Below, piece after piece: positions 1 to 7,736 of a DNA stretch of 33,325 nucleotides (position 1 is its first letter; each line of letters starts with the position of its first letter). Both the position numbers and the translations under genes were made by a program. This DNA comes from Planctomycetaceae bacterium (GTDB lineage: Bacteria > Planctomycetota > Planctomycetia > Isosphaerales > Isosphaeraceae), in the NCBI GenBank assembly GCA_019237095.1, contig JAFAHT010000263.1, forward strand, positions 1 through 33,325, read 5' to 3'. Under the pieces are notes generated by a model that had not been told where the DNA came from, ran no database searches, and was given only the letters and a program-made list of their open reading frames with translations.

Positions 1-51
1 ATCGTCCGCGTTGACACCCGCACCGGCGAATACCTGGGCCGGGCGAATTGA
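1..51 (+). CDS. 3' end of an unidentified gene (partial)
   Basis: Frame 1 is open from the window edge and ends in TGA at 49-51, giving the C-terminal residues IVRVDTRTGEYLGRAN. Sixteen codons are too few to name a family. Another frame is also open here, so the reading is only plausible. The following 158 bases before the phosphorylase look non-coding and carry a perfect palindrome, which fits a gene boundary. Confidence 0.35.
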   Translation: MVRVDTRTGEYLGRAN

Positions 52-96
52 GGCATCAGCGGCGAGGCAAAGGCGAAGATCGACGGCCGGGTCTTG

Positions 97-114
97 GCAA
101 GCCGCGCGGCTTGC
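97..114. promoter_or_regulatory. 18-bp perfect palindrome upstream of the phosphorylase gene
   Basis: GCAAGCCGCGCGGCTTGC reads the same on both strands. It sits just upstream of a good -10-like hexamer, TATGAT (122-127). It could be an operator for the phosphorylase gene, or the stem of a terminator for the preceding gene (7-bp stem, GCGC loop). There is no T-run after it, which argues slightly for the operator reading. No well-spaced -35 box was found. Confidence 0.4.
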
Positions 115-251
115 GGCATACTATGATCCCTTGGGATGGCCGGGTTCCCGACGACCGTTCATCGTCGCCCGGCCTGGATGACAAGGTTCGTTCGACACAC
201 CGGTAGTGTATGGTTTCCTCGAACCGCGATTTGACTGGGGGTGGGATCTTG

Positions 252-2393
252 GTGGGCCAATCGCAACTGGTAGACAAACTTCGGGACTTGGCCCGCAATC
301 TGTGGTGGGTCTGGCAGCCCAACGTCATCGCGCTCTTTCGAGAGCTCGACCCCGATCTCTGGCACAAGGTCGATCACAATACCGTCGAGTATCTCAAGCG
401 GCTGCCGACGGAACAGCTTGAACGTCGGGCGACCGACATGGCGCTTGACTCGCGAATCGACTACGCCTTCCGGCGGCTGTCCGAATACCTCAAAGACACC
501 GATTCGTGGGGGGCGGTGCACGCTTCGATCTTGCGGTCGCGTCCGGTGGCCTACTTCTCGGCCGAGTTTGGCCTGCACGAGAGCCTGCCGATCTATTCGG
601 GAGGTTTGGGCGTGCTGGCCGGCGACCACCTCAAGAGCGCCAGCGACCTGGGCATTCCGTTGATCGGCGTCGGGCTCTTGTATGCCCAGGGATATTTCCG
701 CCAGGTGCTGGATGCGCAGGGCTGGCAGCAAGAGTTGTATCTCAACACCAACTTGGATCTGCTACCGATCGAAAGCGTGATCGGTTCGGATGGCCAACCG
801 CTGAAGATCGCGATCGAGACGGCCACCGGAGTGCTCAAGGCCAAGATCTGGCGGGTCGAGGTGGGCCGGACCACGCTTCTGCTCCTGGATTCGAATCTGC
901 CCGAGAACAGTGAATCCGACCGCGCCCTGACCGCGCGACTCTATGGCGGCGACGCCCGGGTCAGGATTCGCCAGGAGCTGCTCCTGGGGGTCGGGGGGTT
1001 GCGTGCTCTGCGGGCCCTGGGGATCAACCCCTCCGTGCTCCATCTCAACGAAGGACACAGCGCCTTTGCCACGCTCGAGATGATCCGGGCGGTGATGGAA
1101 TCAACCGGCCTGCCTTTTGGCGAGGTGATGCGCGACGTGGCCGGGATGACGGTCTTCACCACCCACACACCGGTCGCCGCCGGTCACGACCGGTTTCCCG
1201 CTGGACTTGTCGAGGAGCACCTGAGAAAGATCCGCGAAGGGCTCCACCTGTCGTACGACGACTTCATGGGGCTAGGCCGAGTGAACTCCGGCGACCACAA
1301 CGAGCCCTTCTGCATGACGGTGCTGGCGCTCAAGTTGTCGCGTTATGCCAACGGCGTCAGCGCATTGCACGGCGTGGTGTCTCGGCGCATGTGGCGGCCG
1401 CTCTTCCCCAACCTCACCGAGGAGAACGTACCGATTGGCCACATCACCAACGGTGTGCACGTCCAAACCTGGGTTGCACCCCAGATGTCGCTTCTCTTCG
1501 ACCGGCATCTCGGTGTGGACTGGCCCAGGGACCAGCGGCTGCCCGAGACCTGGGAGGGAATCGAGACCGTGGACGACGCCGAGCTCTGGGAGACCAAGCA
1601 GGTTCTCAAGGCCCGGTTGATCAACTTCGTCCGGACCCGGCTGGTGCTCCAGGCCCGCCGCCGCAACGAGCCCGATGCGGCCGTCCAGAAAGCGATGGAA
1701 GCACTCGACTTGAACGCCCTGACCATCGGGTTTGCCAGGCGGTTTGCCACCTACAAGCGCGCCGGCCTGATCCTGCAAGATGTCGCTCGGCTCACCGAGC
1801 TGGTCAAGTCGACGGACCATCCCGTGCAGATCATCTTCGCCGGCAAGGCTCACCCCGAGGACCGGATGGGCAAGGAGCTGATCCAGGGCATCGTGCGGAT
1901 GACACGGCAGGAGCAGTTCTTCAATCGCATCGTATTCGTCGAAGACTACGATATGAACGTCGGTCGTTCGCTGGTCCAGGGAGTGGATGTCTGGATGAAC
2001 AATCCACGTCGTCCCCAGGAGGCCAGCGGCACCTCGGGAGAGAAGGCGATCCTCAACGGCACCCTCAACTTCTCGGTCCTCGACGGCTGGTGGGCTGAGG
2101 CTTATGATGGTACGAACGGGTTTGCCATCGGCAACAGCCTGACCCACGCCGTGCCCTCGGTGCAGGATGAGCGCGATCACAGGTCGCTGCTGGAAACGTT
2201 GACCAACCAGGTCATTCCGCTTTATTACCGACGCGACGCATCAGGGTTGCCACGGGACTGGATTGCCCGCCAAAAGAAAGCTTTCCGGACACTGGCCTGG
2301 CGGTTCAATGCCGATCGCATGGTTATGGATTACGTCCGGCACAGCTACCTTCCTGCGGCGGGGGGAGTCTCCTGCGTGATGCTCCGGGGCTGA
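252..2393 (+). CDS. glgP: alpha-glucan (glycogen) phosphorylase, GT35
   Basis: This enzyme would release glucose-1-phosphate from alpha-1,4-glucan in the cytoplasm. It belongs to the alpha-glucan phosphorylase family, which is shorter than the classical E. coli glycogen phosphorylase. The N-terminus has the family signature RDLARNLWWVWQP, followed by AYFSAEFGLHESLP and the glycine-rich YSGGLGVLAGDH. The pyridoxal-phosphate site is EASGTSGEKAILNG, with the Schiff-base lysine at residue 598 counted from GTG 252, followed by LDGWWAEAYDG. The start is uncertain. ATG 210 lies in frame but has no ribosome-binding site, while GTG 252 has GGGGGTGGG at 237-245 with six bases of spacing, so I prefer 252. 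The gene stands 128 bases before the Ser/Thr kinase. The pathway partner glgC is far away at 27101-28387 on the other strand. The product is about 713 residues and looks complete. Confidence 0.93.
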   Translation: MGQSQLVDKLRDLARNLWWVWQPNVIALFRELDPDLWHKVDHNTVEYLKRLPTEQLERRATDMALDSRIDYAFRRLSEYLKDTDSWGAVHASILRSRPVAYFSAEFGLHESLPIYSGGLGVLAGDHLKSASDLGIPLIGVGLLYAQGYFRQVLDAQGWQQELYLNTNLDLLPIESVIGSDGQPLKIAIETATGVLKAKIWRVEVGRTTLLLLDSNLPENSESDRALTARLYGGDARVRIRQELLLGVGGLRALRALGINPSVLHLNEGHSAFATLEMIRAVMESTGLPFGEVMRDVAGMTVFTTHTPVAAGHDRFPAGLVEEHLRKIREGLHLSYDDFMGLGRVNSGDHNEPFCMTVLALKLSRYANGVSALHGVVSRRMWRPLFPNLTEENVPIGHITNGVHVQTWVAPQMSLLFDRHLGVDWPRDQRLPETWEGIETVDDAELWETKQVLKARLINFVRTRLVLQARRRNEPDAAVQKAMEALDLNALTIGFARRFATYKRAGLILQDVARLTELVKSTDHPVQIIFAGKAHPEDRMGKELIQGIVRMTRQEQFFNRIVFVEDYDMNVGRSLVQGVDVWMNNPRRPQEASGTSGEKAILNGTLNFSVLDGWWAEAYDGTNGFAIGNSLTHAVPSVQDERDHRSLLETLTNQVIPLYYRRDASGLPRDWIARQKKAFRTLAWRFNADRMVMDYVRHSYLPAAGGVSCVMLRG

Positions 2394-2521
2394 GCCAGCA
2401 CACGTCGCTCTGGTTAGCTGGCCCTTTGAGGCAGTCTTGGGGCGTCGAGACAGGCCGATTGTTGCGTGTCCGGGTCGGAGGTCAAGGGCTCGAGCCTGGC
2501 CACCAAGGTGTGGTTGCGACC

Positions 2522-4294
2522 ATGAGTCAGGAGTTGATCGGCGAAAAGCTGGGTTCCTTCCGCCTCGAGGAGATCCTGGGCTCAGGCGCAATGGGTGTTG
2601 TCTTCCGCGCGACGCAAGAGACGACCGGGCGCCCAGCCGCCGTGAAGATCGTTCACGGTGAGCTCGCCCAGAAGGGTAAGGTCTTCGAGCGGTTCGAGCG
2701 CGAGGCAGAAATCCTCAAGCAGTTCCGGCATCCCAACATCGTTCGTTGCCTGGCCTGGGGTCGATTCAAGGGAACGTCCTACTTCGCGATGGAGTACGTG
2801 GAGGGCGTGACCCTGGAGTGCTTGCTCCAGGATCGAGGAGAGCTGCCCTGGCGCGAGGTCGTCGATCTGACGATCCAGCTTTGCGGTGCCCTTCAGTATG
2901 CTCATGACATGAGCGTGGTCCACCGGGACCTCAAGCCCTCGAACCTGATGATCACGGTCGACGGCAAACTCAAGCTCACGGATTTCGGGATCGCCAAGGA
3001 CCTGGAGCGAACCACGCAACTGACGGCGCCGGGGCGAACTCTGGGCACGGCGGCTTATATGGCCCCCGAGCAGATTCGCGGCACGCCCGCGGTCAGCCAC
3101 AAGACCGACCTGTACGCGCTTGGTGTGCTCATGTACCAGATGTTGACCGGGAAGACCCCGTTCGACGGCGCGTCGGCCGTGGTGCTCATGCACTGCCATA
3201 TCAACGAGGCTTCTCCGCGGCCCGGGGACAAGGTCGCAGAGCTGCCCAAGGAGTTAAACGAGCTAGTGGTCAAGCTGATGGCCAAGACGCCCGCCGATCG
3301 CCCGTGGGACGCGGCCGCCGTGGGGCATACTTTGAAGGAGCTGCGGGACAAGGCCGCGCGGGGACAAGCAATCCCCATGGTCTGGCCCGAGCCAGGCTCT
3401 CCCGAAGCGAATCTTCCCCGAGCCGGAATCGGCGAGCCGGCAGCGCGTCCGCGCAGGAAAGGCCGCAAGTCGGGCACGTTGTTCGGCATCAACAGCGGTT
3501 TCGCGACGCGCGATCCTGACGGCAGTGACCTCGGATCCCGCCTTCTCGGCCGGCCAGTCCTCGAATCAATCGGCCTGGCAGCCGCGCTCATCGCGATCGG
3601 CGGATTCATGGGTTACTGGCTTTGGCCCCCAAGCGCTGGGTATCTCTATCGCCAGGCCGAAGCACTGATGGCCTCGTCGCACCGCTCCGACTGGCTCACC
3701 GCCCAGGAAGAGTACCTCGACCCTCTCGATCACAAACACCCGGGCCACCCTTACTCGGAACAGGTGCAGAAATGGCGCGACCAGGTTCTGTTGGATGAGG
3801 CCGAGGGTCGGGCCAGGAACCTGAGCAGCCCGGTGAAGACCTCGTTTACCGAGCCCCACACCGATGGTGAACGACGGTACGTTTCGTTCGATACGCTGGC
3901 CACCAGGGCGGTTGCCGACGGAAACGACCCGCTGGCCCTCACCTACTGGAGGGAAATGGCCCGGCTGATCAAGCCGGACGACCGGGAGGAAAGGAAATGG
4001 CACCTCCTGGCGCTCAAGCGGGCCACCGAGCTGGAGGCGCAGATGCAAGAACGCCGGGCCTTCGTGATCGACCAGATCGCCCGCGCCGACGCGGCGATGT
4101 GGGCAGGGCGGCCCAACGAGTCGGTGGCGATCAGGGCCATGCTGATGGAGAAGTACAGCCAGTATACCGATCTGGCCGACCTGCTCGGACCTCCGCCCCA
4201 AACGCCGCGGTTTGCAACTGCTGCGCCGGGTGCTCACGTCTCCCCCGCTCATCCAGGTGAGACTCCGGCCCCGATGCCTCAGCCTTCTCCCTGA
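2522..4294 (+). CDS. membrane-anchored serine/threonine protein kinase (Hanks type)
   Basis: An N-terminal eukaryotic-like kinase domain covers residues 12-275. It has the glycine loop GSGAMGVV (20-27), the ATP-binding lysine K42, the catalytic loop HRDLKPSN (H134-D136), DFG at 154-156 and the APE-type motif MAPEQ. All catalytic residues are intact, so it should be active. A basic, proline-rich juxtamembrane stretch leads to a single transmembrane helix at about 348-367. The remaining 220 residues would be periplasmic. They look helical and charged, match no sensor family I recognise, and end in a Pro-rich tail. The start ATG 2522 lies right before the conserved kinase N-terminus. An in-frame TTG at 2426 would add 32 unlikely residues. 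The FHA protein at 29316-30806 is the kind of domain that reads phospho-threonine, but nothing here links the two directly. Confidence 0.93.
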   Translation: MSQELIGEKLGSFRLEEILGSGAMGVVFRATQETTGRPAAVKIVHGELAQKGKVFERFEREAEILKQFRHPNIVRCLAWGRFKGTSYFAMEYVEGVTLECLLQDRGELPWREVVDLTIQLCGALQYAHDMSVVHRDLKPSNLMITVDGKLKLTDFGIAKDLERTTQLTAPGRTLGTAAYMAPEQIRGTPAVSHKTDLYALGVLMYQMLTGKTPFDGASAVVLMHCHINEASPRPGDKVAELPKELNELVVKLMAKTPADRPWDAAAVGHTLKELRDKAARGQAIPMVWPEPGSPEANLPRAGIGEPAARPRRKGRKSGTLFGINSGFATRDPDGSDLGSRLLGRPVLESIGLAAALIAIGGFMGYWLWPPSAGYLYRQAEALMASSHRSDWLTAQEEYLDPLDHKHPGHPYSEQVQKWRDQVLLDEAEGRARNLSSPVKTSFTEPHTDGERRYVSFDTLATRAVADGNDPLALTYWREMARLIKPDDREERKWHLLALKRATELEAQMQERRAFVIDQIARADAAMWAGRPNESVAIRAMLMEKYSQYTDLADLLGPPPQTPRFATAAPGAHVSPAHPGETPAPMPQPSP

Positions 4295-4394
4295 CCAACA
4301 GCTCCGCTTCCCACGCGATTCTCGACCTATGCTCGCATGAACCTAGGCTATATTGAGTGGTTCCATGATTGCTAATTGGCTGAAATCACGAGTC

Positions 4395-4410
4395 AAAGAG
4401 CCGACTCTTT
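4395..4410 (+). terminator. weak hairpin after the Ser/Thr kinase gene
   Basis: AAAGAG (4395-4400), loop CCGA, CTCTTT (4405-4410), then CTTG. The six-base-pair stem is AT-rich and lies 100 bases after the kinase stop. It is a weak terminator candidate inside an unusually AT-rich spacer. Confidence 0.25.
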
Positions 4411-4471
4411 CTTGTCAAAAGATTGTCCAACGTTTTCTCACCGAATTCCGTAGATAACAGGTGATTGCTGG

Positions 4472-4499
4472 TTGACGGGGGCGTGTCGGATTCGATACC
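4472..4499 (+). promoter_or_regulatory. possible sigma-70 promoter for the antitoxin gene
   Basis: TTGACG (4472-4477) is five of six to the -35 consensus. It is followed after 16 bases by GATACC (4494-4499), a poor -10. It lies about 90 bases before ATG 4588 in the AT-rich spacer 4295-4587, where no gene is seen. Confidence 0.25.
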
Positions 4500-4587
4500 C
4501 TTTCTCTCACCTATCGTGTTCGGGGCCGATTCCATCTGATCGCCTCAAATACTTTTGTCCAGGCTGATTCCGGCCTCGAGGTCACTG

Positions 4588-4878
4588 ATGCCTCAGTCTC
4601 GTGTTCGTTTCATTGGAAGCCGTGAACTTCACCGCGATTTGCCGAAAGTGCTTGAGAACCTGGAAAATCCGAATGCACGTTGCGTGTTGACAATCCATAG
4701 CAAGCCCAAGGCCGTATTGATCGGCGCCGAAGCCTTTCTCTCGATGCTTCGCGGTCCGAGCCCGGAGGACCGGCTACTGGCACTCCAACTTGGTGCTCTG
4801 GTCCAGGGTCTCGAGTCCTCGGCAAGTTCGGACTCTCTCGAGAGCGAGGAGCGCCAGGAGGCACTGATCGGGGTCTGA
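4588..4878 (+). CDS. orphan Phd/YefM-family antitoxin-like protein
   Basis: This 96-residue protein opens with the Phd/YefM pattern: FIGSRELHRDLPKVLENL forms the N-terminal dimer and DNA-binding part, and SKPKAVLIGAEAFLSML is the usual beta-strand and helix that follow. Members of the family bind their own promoter and use a C-terminal tail to block a RelE/Doc-type toxin. Here the tail (residues 60-96) is Ser/Glu-rich. No toxin follows: only 64 bases separate it from the convergent cytochrome gene. ATG 4588 is chosen because GAGG lies at 4577-4580 with seven-base spacing; an in-frame TTG at 4555 is less likely. It may be a relic of a toxin-antitoxin pair or a solitary transcription regulator. 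Confidence 0.8.
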   Translation: MPQSRVRFIGSRELHRDLPKVLENLENPNARCVLTIHSKPKAVLIGAEAFLSMLRGPSPEDRLLALQLGALVQGLESSASSDSLESEERQEALIGV

Positions 4879-4900
4879 ACGCTCGGCCTGAAAGCCTGTA

Positions 4901-4926
4901 GCTCGGTCGGGACAAATCGGCTGAGC
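4901..4926. terminator. hairpin between convergent antitoxin and cytochrome genes
   Basis: GCTCGGTCG (4901-4909) pairs with CGGCTGAGC (4918-4926) over nine base pairs with two G-U wobbles and an eight-base loop. It fills the gap between two convergent stops. There is no T-run, so it may be a weak bidirectional terminator. Confidence 0.3.
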
Positions 4927-4942
4927 GATCGCGGTGCGGTAT

Positions 4943-6301
4943 TCAGAGCGTCTTGAGGTATTCGACCACGGCCATTCGCTCTTCTTCGGTCAGCCTGTCT
5001 CCGAAGGTGTGCCCGCGGTTGCCCCGGCCCGGCTGCGTGGTGTCATAGACCTTGCGGCGGTCGATTGCGGGGAGGCTGGGATCGGGGGCGTTTGGCAGCG
5101 TCTGGAACTTCAGCCCCACCCTGCGTTGGTCGTACTCCAGGGCATCGCCGCGGAAGCTACGGGTGAAGATTCGGGGGCGCTCGCTAGATTTGAGAACATG
5201 ATAAATTGTCGGCACCGAACCGTTGTGAAGGTAAGGTGCGGTCGCCCAGATGCCGTCGAGCGGAGGGGCCTGATAGCCGCCGCCGCCCAGGCCATGATAG
5301 GGCTCTCCCGCGGGACCGTGCTCGCGGGCGAACCAGCTCTCGAGGTAATGCGCCACACCTTCCGGGGCGAAGGCGTGCGCCAGGGTGGCATCGGTGCCGA
5401 TCACCTCGAGTGGTACGAGCTTGTTGGGGTAGCGGTCTTCGGCGCCGTAGGAGCCGTGGCACCGAACGCAGGTGTGCTCGAAGATGGCCTTGCCCTGCTC
5501 AGCCAGGGCCCGATCGATCGCGTAAGGATAGCGTGGAGGCTCCAGGCTTAGCAGATAGGCGCGGATATCGGCGAACTCTGGCTCGCGCTCCTTGATCGAC
5601 TCCGCGCTGTTGCCGAGAATCAAGAGAAAAGGCATGAGCGTGCGGACCGACCGGCTGTCGGCGACACCCAGATGGTAGATCGTCTTCTTTTTCCTGAAAT
5701 GCCACCACGCGGGAACGTCCTCGCAAAGGTTCTCGCAGAGCGGATACTTGACCGGTAACCGGTGCCTCAGCTCCGCATCGCGAAACTGCATCAGGTAGAC
5801 CGCGAAGTTCGAGGCCTCGCTGGTGCCGCGAGCATTGCAAAGGGGCAGCGGCATGATCGGATCGAGCCCGTCGGCCGCGGCTAGCTCCTCGTAGAGCGAT
5901 TGCATGTCGAGCGCCGAGTTGCCCAGGCCGATGATCGTCTGGCCGGCGACGGTCCCGGCGTGACAGAGCAGACAATCGTTACCAAGCCCCTGGCCCAGCC
6001 CCAGGAGTCCGCGTGGCCGGGTGAACCCCATCGGCAATCCGCCGTTTTCGTAAAGAGGAGGGTGCAGCCCGTAGCGTGCGCGGAAGGCCCGGTCGTAATC
6101 GGCGGGCTTTTTGGCAAGCCCCCATCGCTTCCACGCCTCCTGATAAGCGCGCAGCGACCAGAACGGAGGGTTGAGCGGCTTGCGCACCGATTCTCGCCCG
6201 CGTTCCGCCGCCGGGACATTGACGGGGTGGTGCTCGCCCGCCGCCACCAGGCCGAGCGCCGCCACGATCATGAGGATTTCGCCCATGATCCGGTCACACA
6301 T
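4943..6301 (-). CDS. secreted di-haem cytochrome c, peroxidase-like
   Basis: The protein is 452 residues with a short N-terminal hydrophobic segment (MGEILMIVAALGLVAAG) that should direct export. It has two c-type haem motifs, CLLCH at 110-114 and CVRCH at 278-282. The second half has the signature APPLDGIWATAPYLHNGSVPT, typical of the di-haem cytochrome c peroxidase/MauG superfamily and of the many planctomycete cytochromes of this kind. The role is likely periplasmic electron transfer or oxidation of a small molecule; the substrate cannot be read from sequence. ATG 6301 is preferred over an upstream in-frame TTG at 6310 because GGGAGGG precedes it at about nine bases. The gene is monocistronic and divergent from the receiver gene across a 425-base gap with an IS relic. 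The signal peptide is short, so a membrane anchor is possible. Confidence 0.85.
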   Translation of the reverse strand: MCDRIMGEILMIVAALGLVAAGEHHPVNVPAAERGRESVRKPLNPPFWSLRAYQEAWKRWGLAKKPADYDRAFRARYGLHPPLYENGGLPMGFTRPRGLLGLGQGLGNDCLLCHAGTVAGQTIIGLGNSALDMQSLYEELAAADGLDPIMPLPLCNARGTSEASNFAVYLMQFRDAELRHRLPVKYPLCENLCEDVPAWWHFRKKKTIYHLGVADSRSVRTLMPFLLILGNSAESIKEREPEFADIRAYLLSLEPPRYPYAIDRALAEQGKAIFEHTCVRCHGSYGAEDRYPNKLVPLEVIGTDATLAHAFAPEGVAHYLESWFAREHGPAGEPYHGLGGGGYQAPPLDGIWATAPYLHNGSVPTIYHVLKSSERPRIFTRSFRGDALEYDQRRVGLKFQTLPNAPDPSLPAIDRRKVYDTTQPGRGNRGHTFGDRLTEEERMAVVEYLKTL

Positions 6302-6450
6302 CCGGCGCAACCCTCCCGGATACCGCTTCCCCAGCGAGCCTTGAGCCTGTTCTCATTGATTTGATCCTACCGCCGCCGACATGACAAATCCACGGAACCG
6401 ACCAACCGCAGGGTTCGGACAATCTCCTTGGTTCGCTTCAAGCCAGGGCC

Positions 6451-6604
6451 CTGCCGGGTTATGCCCCCGACCTGAACCCCCTGGGACGAAGGAGGCTGGA
6501 ATCATCTGAAGAATGTGGAGATGCGCAACCTGGTGTGCCGGGACCTGGAACAGTTGATCCAAACTTTCTTTGCCCAAGCCGGATTGAACATCGAGAAAAC
6601 TTGA
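6451..6604 (+). pseudogene. 3' relic of an IS630-family transposase (frameshifted)
   Basis: Reading the plus strand gives LPGYAPDLNP (6451-6480), then after a one-base shift WDEGGWNHLKN (6482-6514), then VEMRNLVCRDLEQL and FFAQAGLNI, ending in TGA at 6602-6604. This is the C-terminal pattern of IS630-type DDE transposases, where LNPDEGVWNHLK carries the last catalytic acid. The copy is broken: a frameshift lies at about 6481. The stretch between CRDLEQL and FFAQAGL is shorter than the family, suggesting an internal deletion. The N-terminal domains are missing. It sits immediately upstream of a truncated kinase gene, so the insertion may have caused that truncation. Confidence 0.6.
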
Positions 6605-6634
6605 CCTTCTTTGCGCGCCGAGCAGTAATATAGT
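6601..6634 (+). promoter_or_regulatory. weak promoter candidate upstream of the receiver gene
   Basis: TTGACC (6601-6606) is followed by overlapping TAATAT (6626-6631) and TATAGT (6629-6634). The -10 hexamers are good, but the spacing (19 or 22 bases) is long. It overlaps the end of the transposase relic. Confidence 0.25.
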
Positions 6635-6726
6635 GACTGAGCGGTCGATCAGGCCGACCACTGCTGCCGGTATCACGTCGAGCCCGCGGCTGCACCGATG
6701 ACGAGGTTCAAAACTCCGGCGTCGGA

Positions 6727-7368
6727 ATGGGACGGGAAATGATTATAGCGAATTTTGCATGGTTTACGCGAGTTGGCGAACGTGGCGACCACGCACTGGA
6801 CGGGCTCGGCATCTGGCCCTGTCTGACCCGCGGCTTGCTCAAGGTTCAAGACGGCTCGATGACAACCTGCATTGAGGGCCCGGGCGAGAGTAGCGAGTTT
6901 GTACTTCGCCAGCCAGCGGTAGCTGACATCCCGGCACCACCGCGTTCGCCGTCTCCTTCACTTGCGCCCGAGTCCGACTCATTCAAGCCCGCTTACCGTC
7001 GCATCCTGGTGGTCGACGACAACATCGATGCCGCCAGAAGCCTGGCAAAGGTCTTGACGCTGCTTCACGGGCAGAGCGTGGAGGTCGCACTTGACGGCCC
7101 TTCGGCCCTCGAAAAGGCCGAAGCGTTCCGCCCCCAGATCGTCCTCCTGGATATTGGCCTGCCGGGAATGAGTGGTCACGAGGTGGCCGAGCAGTTACGC
7201 CGCAGGCCCTGGTTCAAGGGATGCCTGCTGGTCGCGGTCACCGGCTGGGGTCAAGAAAAGGACCGGGCGACATCACGTGCGGCGGGCTTCGACCACCACC
7301 TCGTCAAGCCATTGAATCAGGCGACGATCCAGAACCTGCTGGATGGCAATCTTCTACCTGATCACTGA
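6727..7368 (+). CDS. response-regulator receiver protein, apparent remnant of a hybrid histidine kinase
   Basis: Residues 91-210 form a CheY-like receiver with the acidic pair D97/D98, phospho-acceptor D142 in LLDIGLPGMSG, T172 and K194 (LVKP). All are intact, so it can in principle be phosphorylated. No DNA-binding or enzymatic output follows. The N-terminal 70 residues still resemble the end of an HATPase domain: GDHALDGLGI matches the usual DRSLDR..GGLGIGL, and EGPGESSEFVLRQPA matches the usual EGPGRGSEFVVRLPL. The G2 glycines are partly lost. The simplest reading is a hybrid kinase cut off at its 5' end, adjacent to an IS630 relic. The start is uncertain (ATG 6727, 6742 or 6859); none has a strong ribosome-binding site. 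It may now act as a free receiver, or be decaying. Confidence 0.75.
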   Translation: MGREMIIANFAWFTRVGERGDHALDGLGIWPCLTRGLLKVQDGSMTTCIEGPGESSEFVLRQPAVADIPAPPRSPSPSLAPESDSFKPAYRRILVVDDNIDAARSLAKVLTLLHGQSVEVALDGPSALEKAEAFRPQIVLLDIGLPGMSGHEVAEQLRRRPWFKGCLLVAVTGWGQEKDRATSRAAGFDHHLVKPLNQATIQNLLDGNLLPDH

Positions 7369-7736
7369 GACCCGTCGCGGCCAGACTGCCGGTCTCCATC
7401 AGCCCTTCTTGTGCGGTTGCCCTCTTGTTCCTTTTTCGGCAGCAAGGGTCGGGCGGGGCCCCACCCTCAGGGACTTCCTGAAACGATTGCCGGAGACAGG
7501 ACCTGAACCTGCACGAGCATGGTTAGCCCCTCAAGCTAACAAATGGGGATGGACCAACCCGTCTGCTGTGACTTCTGTTTCAATCACGACATCCCGCTCT
7601 ATCAAGATCGTCACCCACACCGCCAACCTTCAATTGAGACACTTCAGAGGGTGCGGGATTGGCCAGTTCTCTTTGATCGAGGAAAGACATATTCTAGGAG
7701 TACGGCTGTCATGGGCACTCGGACGAACGGGGGGCC
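7369..7736. other. intergenic leader of the chemosensory operon
   Basis: These 368 bases show no convincing protein. Three small signals are visible. GTTAGC (7522-7527) and GCTAAC (7535-7540) form an inverted repeat with a seven-base loop. TATTCT (7690-7695) could be a -10 box. AGGAG (7696-7700) precedes ATG 7711 by ten bases; that ATG opens a nine-codon ORF (MGTRTNGGP) ending in TGA at 7738-7740, which overlaps the GTG start of the first cheW. This could be a leader peptide coupled to cheW translation. Confidence 0.4.

Noticed and set aside
1272-2180. 302-codon open frame on the minus strand inside the phosphorylase gene
   Set aside because: It is an antisense shadow of a gene with clear family motifs; its composition is His/Val/Gly-rich without any recognisable domain.
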